Part shown: positions 51,692 through 61,600 of the stretch, in pieces
Layout: every line of letters begins with the position of its first letter
Numbering within the stretch: the stretch's first letter is position 1
Source: Membranipora membranacea
Taxonomy: Eukaryota > Bryozoa > Gymnolaemata > Cheilostomatida > Membraniporidae
DNA: 64,000 nt
Assembly (NCBI GenBank): GCA_914767715.1
Contig: OU612066.1
Location: 8,501,001-8,565,000, forward strand
Reading direction: 5' to 3'
Made by a program: the position numbers and the translations under genes
The notes under the pieces: model-generated
Told to the model about the DNA's origin: nothing
The model's input: only the letters and a program-made list of their open reading frames with translations
Databases searched by the model: none

Positions 51692-52629
51692 GTTCATTAG
51701 ATTTACTGTATACTCAAGGTGATGAATATCATTGATACAAGGAGCTGGATGTGAATTGTGATATACCAATGAGTTATCACTGTTGAAGAAAGAATTAATT
51801 ATTTTCCCAAAACTTTCTTCTTTACCACACGTTTGATGTGATGCACATGCGCAACAGATTTCCGCTCAATGTGAGGGGACATTGCACTTTCCCCAACTGT
51901 TCTGGAGAAACAAGGTTATGAAATTTTATATCATATGATTGGCCAAAAGCTAAACCAATCAAGTTACTCTGTCCCTTTAATAAGCCAATCAGTGCAAATA
52001 ATCAACAAGGAACTTCCACCCACATGAGTCAGACAGTTATAGTTTTGAGCTGCTGATCAAGTAGAAGTACCTCACCATTACCTGGATTAGAATATTCTTC
52101 TATTATCAGTTCTCTATCTAGCATCATTATATATTTGACCCCTTCTGTTGGAGCTTCACTCAAAGCTGTGTGAAAAGGGTAGTCATTAAGTCACACTTTA
52201 GCAGACAGTGTTATCAAAGGTATGTATGTAAGTAATAACTGTAGGTTTAAAAATAATGGAATACTTGCACTGGAGAAGCTAGCTACTACTGCTAGCACAC
52301 ACTGATTGCAATGTATGTAATTTAGGCCCCATAAGGAGAACTTACCAAATATATCTATATAGCAGCTTGGGACACCAGTGACATTTGGAATAAATTATAT
52401 ACAAGAAAGCTGGAAAATTAGACTCTACTAGTAGTCAACCAAAATCTTCAAGCTGCCTAACTTTATGTCTTTTACTAATGAAGTTGGCACTTGTCAGATT
52501 TATGAGTTTTCAGGCTTCTAAATCACAAGGCTTTCGGAGTGCAATTATTGATCAGGCCTCATCTGATGATTTTTTTCGTAACTTCAACAGGTTTGTGTGA
52601 TTTCATTTGCAGTGCAAGGCAGTGTAGCC
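51692..52629. other. Divergent spacer between CDV3 and the IkB-like gene
   Basis: Under 1 kb between two starts facing away. The left half holds a CCAAT cluster (see promoter entry). An acceptor TTTGCAG ends at ~52612, so part of the IkB 5' untranslated region is in an upstream exon not located here. Confidence 0.6.
51938..52031. promoter_or_regulatory. Bidirectional promoter: three CCAAT boxes, AP-1 site
   Basis: ATTGG at 51938-51942, CCAAT at 51955-51959 and CCAAT at 51985-51989 are closely spaced, typical of NF-Y-driven divergent promoters. A GGAACTTCC half-like kB word (52009-52017) and a perfect AP-1 site TGAGTCA (52025-52031) follow on the IkB side. Sites are seen; activity is inference. 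Confidence 0.5.
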
Positions 52630-55600
52630 ATGACTATGGCTATGGACAAGGTAACATTACCCGTCAGTGAAGAGCCGACATATTTGAACTTGACACATCA
52701 TGTGCCCGGAGAGCTGGATGATTTGACTGGAAAGTTCTCTAAAGTTAGTATTACCGGGCTACACCCGAGTCCTGAACCGTCCAAGAGGAACCTGTCGCTC
52801 AAAAAGGAGAAATACAAACCGGAGAAACCAGAGGAGATTAAACAAGGCCCTGCTGCATTAGTTAAGGTTCAGGATCATGCCCCGGGTTCACCAAGTCGAC
52901 AGTATGCTCAGCAGGTAAATTATAATATACCATTTTTCAAACTTTATCTATGCTAAAGAAATCTTGAACAAGCTTATCGTTTGCCATAGCTGATGGACAA
53001 TGTCAAAAGCTGTCACTGTCTTATGAAGCCTTGACCTGTGAAAGCAATTGGTCAATTAAATACACATTGTCAAACTCATCGATGTTTAGATTTCATTTAT
53101 ATGTGGGTTTGGTTGTGAGTTGGACAGTAGCATGTCAAAACACCAATATTTACAAAATTCTTGCAACGTATCAACCACACAACTATAATGTTCTGATTTC
53201 CTTTGTAGCAGCATTATGTCAACCTTACCCAGCAAAATGATTACATCAATTATTCACCTGGTTCAAAGAGGCAGGCCAGTAGCCATACCTATACTCTGAA
53301 TTCAGAGAATACACCTAAGGCCATCCTTACTTCAACGTACCACCTTGATCAGTATCAGAGGGATATGATAATGCGTAACCAACCATTCATACGTACAGAA
53401 GCCAAGCCCGTAGAGAATACTGATCCGACGGCTGCCAATCCTCACTATCTCAACATGTATAATGCAGGGATGCAAAATCGTGAATATTACAACATTACAC
53501 AACCTCAAGGTCTCGTTTCTAACGATCGTAGTAAAGTACCAGTGGCCGAGCCTCGCTTGACCGATCTTGGATCTGATGTTGAGAACATCCTCCATGGGTT
53601 ATCCACACCAAGACTTGATGACCCATCCATCCCAGCCACTGTTACTCAGTTTGACTCGGTGAATAGTCAAAAATCTTATGAGTATGTCAACCCAGCTCAA
53701 CAGAGGAGTCGCCAGAGCAGCTGTTCATCGTCAGTTTCCCAATACAAGGCAGCATCACCGATAAGTCAGAGCAGTGGTTATCCACCGAGTGTATCTTCAC
53801 AGCAGCCTTTCTCTCCTACCTCTGTCAGCCAACATGGAAACTATAGTAGCTCTCCATCTCCACAGCCATCCAATATGCCTAACACCATGGGATCTCCAAG
53901 GCAGTATCCCAATATGACATCGCCAGGGCAGTACCATAACCTGACATCTTCTAGTCAGTACCCTAACACGACATCTCCAAGTCAGTACCCTAGCACGACA
54001 TCTCCAAGTCAGTACCCTAATATGACATCCCCAGCGCAGTACCCTAACATGACATCTCCGGGGCAGTACCAGAACATTACACCCAGTCCCCCAGACTACA
54101 GTAACACATCAGTCAGCTCTCCTGCTAGCTATCATCAGACTGTGCCCTCACCTTCCCATCAAACACCTGGTAACATCTCACCAGGCGAACTTATCGGAGG
54201 CATGTACGACCCATCGCTCCCAAAGATGTTTGAAGCTCCAGACGCGAACAGATATAATTGTAAGTTTTTATCCTCTCTTGTAGCACTCAGTATTAGTAAG
54301 AATCATATTCTGGAACTTGTGAAATGATGCTGCACATCTATTATGTGGATGTATGGTAAGGGGTTAAATAAATTGTTGATGAATAGCACTTCAGTTACAA
54401 AGAAAGCACCGAGCAAAAGATTAAAATCAGAATCTTCGTCAAGCAGATTGTCTGGTCATGACAATAGTGAACATTTAAATTGTTGAAGCACTTTAGAAAC
54501 ATAAATTATGCTTTAGGAAAAGGAAGTAGTGGTGCCGAGTTCACTGTTAAGGATTGGCACTGTGAGCAGGATAACTTCCTGGTCCTAGCAGGGAAATGTG
54601 TTAGCTTTAGATAATTCTAGAACAATTGTTACGTTGGTTCGTCCAATCAGGAAACAGCCGCTAAATTTATCCAACAAGCTATGACTTACTGAATCAATAT
54701 GGGTGGGGCTGACTCAGACTGAAGTGAAATTTCTCTGATTAAATCCCCCAAAATTTACCGCCATTTTATAAGCTCTAGAGAGCTCAGAAATCCTGTTTAC
54801 AATCAACTGTATAAATCGAGAAACAATAATTAAATTAAAGTCATTGTAGACTTTCTAAACATCATAGGTACAAGGATGAGTGAGTTGTTGACACGCAGGA
54901 ATTCATCTGTCACGACACAACGAAACAGGACTACAAGCTTTGACAGTTAACAATATTGTATATTTTATGAGAAAAGTAGTTGTGACCTTTCAGTTGATTG
55001 CAAATTCATGACTATTAAACCATTATAAATAGTGACTTTTTGGCTGGTTGTTGAGGCTAAGAGTTACTGTTTGAGCGTGTTCAAGTGCAATCAGGCAAAA
55101 CACTTGCCTAAAATCTATCAGATTTATGGATAGTTTATATCCGATAGCACGGATAGCACGGAAACTGGTCGTTAACTTTGGCAATAGATAGCAATTACAT
55201 ATCATATTTTGGCCTTTATGATTGGCTTATTTTTTAGCGAATGAAAAAGGAGTTTGCTTCCTTGTGGAAGTTAAGCAGCTTTCACCAAAGGCATGCGTAA
55301 CCTAACAATGTTGGCCACAATAGGTAATTCATAAAAAGACAACCATGCCATGTGTTTGCATAAATTTGGTAACGACTATTGTCGTCAGAGAACAGAAATT
55401 TGATATGCCTGTCATATATTTAGGGCCTGGTGAGCAGGTGCTTGTTCATACTTCATGATGCATATAGTTGGCAGACCTTTGGTTTTTTATTTTAATGAGC
55501 TAAGCAGATAGCAGAGGTTACTCAATAAAAACATAATCTCTTTTTTGGCAAATGCCTTTTGAACAGTTTACCAAATGTACTTGATCAGTTCAACGTACTT

Positions 55601-58600
55601 AGGGCCCAAAATTGCTTTGCTTGTTGTTGGTCTATCAGTACATCCTTTGTATGCTTCAACATCCTCTTCTTTTGAGAAAACGTCAAAACAGAATAAAAAT
55701 CAGATCCTTGAATGATTCTGTTAGATTGATCATCAGCTATTGCACTCATGTATCTAGCATTATATCGCATCTGTATTCACATGGTAATTAGGTATATCCA
55801 GTGTCCTGCTCATTTGTCAGGATTATCGGTTCCTATGGTTTTCATTGTTTTGTGATAGGTTGAAACTGTGTATTTGTACTGTGTAATTGTCTAAACATAT
55901 TTGTGGTCCAGTTTCAAATAAGTAAGTTGATAACCATTTCTGTGCCTATGAGTTAATTAAGTTGTCAGGTCATTCTTTGGCAGATGACCCCTCTTAAAAG
56001 ACAGAAATTTGTGTGGAAAAAATGCTCCTTGGTGCTCAAATTATAACACATTAAACCTACTGCATTGTCCGGGTCCACTACTGACTAGTTTATATTTAAG
56101 AAAGTGGTTGTTCAGGGCTATCTGATAATCCATGCACTTGAGCCTCACTCTAATTCATAACTTATCCTAAAATTTTGGGTCTTCAAATATCATTTAAACT
56201 CACAAAACAATGTAGATCAATTCCCCTCAGCAATGACTCAGCAAAGTATCATCTAGGCCTATGTCTAATCTTTGTGGCCAAGTTTGTTCAGAAGTCATAA
56301 CATTTATTTTTCTCAGCTCTGGACTTAGACATAATGAGTCTGAACAACAATCCACTGCCTAACATGGATGATGAGAACATCAACAACCCAATCTATCACA
56401 ACGTGCCTCCTCAGCATCCAAGTCAGATGATGAACCAGCCTCCCCAGTCTCAGCCAGCTATGCATGCTGCACGGCAGCAGCAAGTTTACATTAATGGAGG
56501 TAATGGTAAGTGTTTTTGTACAGTCCCTCGTTTCTCCAAATTCTGCTGTGTTGATAAAATAGCCACAATACTAACAATATGATTGATATCTGAATATGAA
56601 GAGGTCAATGTCAATGCCAATGAATGTAAATAAGATTTTTACAATCAACCAACATCAATTAGGATTCTGTGTATGCTCACAAATAACTTGACTTATCTGC
56701 TCATAAGTCAAGAAGGGACAACTCTATATTTGGTGAGGAAACCAACGTTTTAATGACTTGCATATTTGTATCACTATGAAATAGCCATAATAGTAATATG
56801 TTGGTGTAACAAGAATTTATTAACACTATGCGTGCCATAAAACATTTTGCTGAGAGCAAGAGGCATTTATGAAGCGTTCTACTACTCAACAACTCTTTAT
56901 TTTAGCAGGATATTACAATGATCCTGGATATCTGAATCAGCAACAGCATATGATGGGTATGCCCACCACTCAGCCTTTGTACATGGCAAACCGACAGGGA
57001 CCAGAGTATATAAATATGAATGCGCCTACTACAGTGGCGTCTGTTTCCCATCCACACGTTAGCCAACCGCACTCCTCGGCTCCTGTCACCAGCAGTGTAC
57101 ACTCCGGCAAGGTGAGTGAAAAATAAATAAAGAGTGGATTATGTTGTCAATGGATAAAAGATTAGTTTGGCCTAAACGTTGTGTTTTCAGTTAACTTAAT
57201 GATACTTTTAGTAAACAGATATTATTGTTACCGTAATACCTCGCCTATACACGCGTACCTTATAGGTGAAGGCGCCTATAGGAGAGGAGCATATAGGCGC
57301 AGCTATCATTTGAAGCATTTTTATACTTAACTTGGACCAAAACCGTATCCTAAAAGCGAGTTCAGATAGATCGGTGTATAGAGCGATTGCCTTGTAAACA
57401 CGAAGTTGCGGGTTTGTATCCCATCCAGGACAGTTTTTTTTCAAAGGGGTGCGTTATAGCTGTGGGGTGCCTTAAAACTGGAGCATTTTTATTTTTTCCA
57501 CGGGAGGTGCTTCACTTATAAGTGAGGTATTATGGGTAAAATAATCCTGAGAAATTGTTCTTTCTAAACAATGTGCTTTGTTTTTACGTTTTAGATTGCC
57601 ATACCTGCACTCCCCAAACCAAAACCTCCAGCTGCGCAACCTGTTGTTTACATAATACTACAAAACCCACAAGAAAAACAAGCACCAGCAAGTAAGTGAC
57701 ATATTAGTTGGAACAGACTGCTATCAGTATTTGTAGAAATTTAAGAGTTGTTGTTTGTCAGTGTCTTGGTTAACTTAAGATGACAAGATAACATTAGTTG
57801 ATAAGCTTAGATTGCTTAAATGGTTTGTTGATGTGTTGTTTGTTACACACCAGATCTTATTAGACAGACCTATGTACAGGCTCCCTTATGCTTGTGATAG
57901 GGACATTATACTCTTGCCCTCAGTTGCTGCCTTCTCTTTACAAAGAGGAAGAGGGAGATCCTTATACTGAGTGTAGTAGGGTTGCGCAAACTCACGGTAG
58001 ACCACCTGTACTTTTGGTCCTGATCTGAACAAACCCGACTATGATGAATTCATCAGTGCTAAATTAGAAACAACTTCCGTCTCCCGCGACCTCAACCATT
58101 TATTGAGCTATTTCAATAAAAGTCATAATGATAGTATAATCCTGACATTGCCTCACCATCTAAGACCTGGGAAGGAATTGACCGCTGGTTCTGATCGGGC
58201 CAGTCTGTTTAGAATGCTTGTTGGTGATAACAAAAAAAATCATAATGTCAGTTAAAATGTATGTTCGTTTCAGAACCTCGGGCGATTGCTCCTAGGCCAG
58301 CTGAAGGAGAAACTAAGAAAGACGAAAAAGACGATCCGAAGAAGAAACAAGGGAAGAAGAAAGGTACAAGGGCCACCAAGAAAAACGCTGCTGAGAACAG
58401 TGAATCCAAAGGTAGGTTCTATGAGCATCAATGTTCATGTGATGTATGCAATGAGTTTATGGGGCAGAGTTATCTTATCACTGTAGACAAAACTCAATTC
58501 CAGCAAAAAAAGTGATCGTTTTGGGATAGATAATCCTCAATCCTCATATTTATTTTAATGCAAATGGTAACGGTAATTATGTGTTGGAAAGGTAGGAGAC

Positions 58601-61600
58601 ATTTTAATTCCCTGGCGGACTACGCTGATGAAACTGTTAGTTTAACCGTGAGATGTGAATGTCACTCTACCTCAAGAATCCTATTCAAGCATCCTCCTTG
58701 TAACCAGCCTACTTTATGGCATCAATATTAAATCCTGGATCTGAAAGCAATACTGTGAAAGTTTTGATGAATGGCATGTCTACTAAGGCTGTTCTTTACC
58801 CCTTGATTGACGTAGTTTCTTGTCTGTGGTTGCCAATTTCTTTCCTACATTGCTTTTGTTTACCAGTGTTTCCAAAATACTAAGCTAAACCGAATTACTG
58901 TTTTCTCTGAAAATATCATTCAATTTAAAATATAAATCATGCAGAGTAAAGAACACGGAAAAAAGATCACCCAATCAACGTTTTATGTACTGTTTCACGT
59001 TCATCACCTGTCCTGTGGATTTTAATGTAAAATCCTTTTCCTTACATAAAAAAAATCATTTGGAAAATAACTAAATTAGTAAAATACTGATTTAGGCAAA
59101 GGAAATAAAATAGATCACTGCTAAGAATCGCAAGTATGACCCACAATCATTTAGTGCTACTGTTAAGTCTATGGCTAATACTAAGGTTGCATCTAATGTC
59201 TTTGAGCCAATCAATTGGCTAAAACGTGGCAGCAATAAAATGTTTTGAACTCAGACCGTGGTTAATATATGCCCTAGTGTTACATAGCTGTGATTTTGTC
59301 ATGTTTACAGTTATGTAACCACAAGCAAACATAATCCTTCTATTCTATTCCACAAATACGTTGATTATTTTGGGAGGGGAGAGATATTTTTCCCTGGACT
59401 CGTAAAATCTCCCTTTTTGTTCCATCAGGGAATCCCCTTACTGATTTCATGGCAACTATGTGACCAATCACTGACGTGTGTAAAATTGTGTACTGTAAAC
59501 TCCCTGCAATGTGCTCACATGAATGATATGATCCAAACATAAAACTGTTCAACAATGGTAGTTATACAAATTATGATGCAGCAGTTTTTAGAAGTTGTAT
59601 TTTTGGGAACCCGACAATTTAGTACAGTTGTCTATGCAAACATTGCTTAAGTTTTTTGCGCTCTATTTGCGGGGCCAGCTAAGCACCACCCGCCAATCAT
59701 AGGGCGATTATACGCGACTACTTCCTCATATATTCCTAATCAGTCACTGACTTGTGTCATGCAAATTTCTCATTCATACTGAATAATCCTTGCGAATTTT
59801 AATATAACCAGTTGCAATAAGCTGCAATTATCATTACAACAATAGAGAGCCATGGAGCAGGCCGGACAGATGCTGATCGATTCTACATACATTAATAATC
59901 TGATACTTCAGAGCACAAGTTTTTTGAACGAAAGTTTACAGTACAGCAGACGTAGCGAGATACCTGCAGGTGTTAGCATGTCGGGAGGCGGAAGGCCTGG
60001 CGCTAGTAACAATCAAAATCATAATCTCTATCAATTACCTCACAGATCACCTGCATCATGGCGTCGACATCAGCATTACAACCCATATCAACAACATCAT
60101 CAAGGTGCTTTGTTATTTTTAGCCGTACACCGGACTCTAACGATTTTTCGAAATTCGCCATCGGGAACCTAGTCAAATATTTTCTTGTTCTATTTTAATT
60201 TAGTATACAAACCACGTTGACAAATTTTTTTTTTGGGAAATGGTGTAAGATATTCTTATTTTCACGTTTAATAGATGTAGTCGCTCAGAAGACACCACAG
60301 CAGCAGAGACAGCAGGCTATAAAACTCGTACAGAATACCACAGACGAAAAACTCCTCATGATCAACGACTGCAAAGAAACGTAAGTCTCATTAAATTGTT
60401 CTGCATTTATTTTGGGGAGAAAATTTTGGCTCCATCTTGGGTTATTGAAAATGCCAATGAGTGACTGTTACATGCTGTGATTAGATGCTGATCATATTAC
60501 CCTCCCTTAGTTATCTGTTTATGGCGAGTATGTACAACTGTTTGACTGGTACGACTGGGAATCCCAGATGTCATGAATGGGTGTAGTCAAGTAATAAAAT
60601 TAAATGTGTGTACTATGGTCCCTGAGGCGTCAGCTGATTCATCGTCACTTGAATTGGGTGGGAAATTCTGTGATGCTGTGATCTGAGAAATGACTGTGCT
60701 AAGCAGGATGCAGATATGTAGATATGTGTACATGTACTTATCTACATAATGTTGTTGTCTAACACAGCATGATTCACAAAGACTTGGTGTTATATGGCAT
60801 GTTTTCTATTCTCTATATGATGACGACATCACACAATGCGAGGACAATGGATGTCAAAACATAGGGTGTTGTTTCATGTCACAAAAAGAAAAAGAGACCC
60901 TCACTAATTGTCGTGTCGAATTTTTGTTCAACTTGTTTGTGTGGGTTAAAGAGTATCATCAAAGCTGTTTGACAATGCCCAGTTTTTAAAATCCTGAAAT
61001 TCATACATGGTTGATGTTATATTATTTTATATTTCTACAGTACACTGCATACAGCTATTAGAAAGAACCAACTTCACATTGTCACAGCCTTGTTGGAAGC
61101 CATGAACAGAAGACCTGGACTGCAGCCTCTTATCAACAGAGTCAACGCCAAGGACCAGGTATGAGTTAGCTTTGATATTCAACTTTGAAATCATAACCAC
61201 TGAAATCGAATCTCTTAAATCCTATCTCCATCAAGATATTACAAAGTTGTCTTTCACCCAACAAACTTAATCTGTGATAAGCTTTTATGACAATTCCAGG
61301 TTTTAATTTGAAAGCCTCTTCAACCCTTATTAACAATCTATCTATACATACTACTAAGGAGTTCTATTCCTCCTTGATACTATACTACACTACCATACCT
61401 ACCAAACCTACCGTACCTACCGTACCTACCGTACCTACCGTACCTACCGTACCTACCGTACCTACCGTACCTACCGTACCTACCGTACCTACCGTACCTA
61501 GCGTACCTACCGTACCTACCGTACCTAGCGTACCTAGCGTACCTACCATACCTACCGTACCTACCGTACATACCGTACCTACCATACCTAATGTTTCTGT

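Noticed and set aside
53332-53595. Minus-strand frame opposite IkB-like exon 2
   Set aside because: Pure shadow of the coding exon.
53902-54090. Asn-x-Thr sequons in the Tyr-x-Asn repeats as N-glycosylation sites
   Set aside because: Many units do read Asn-x-Thr, but the protein has no signal peptide and an ankyrin domain, so it should not enter the secretory pathway. It remains an alternative explanation for Asn conservation.
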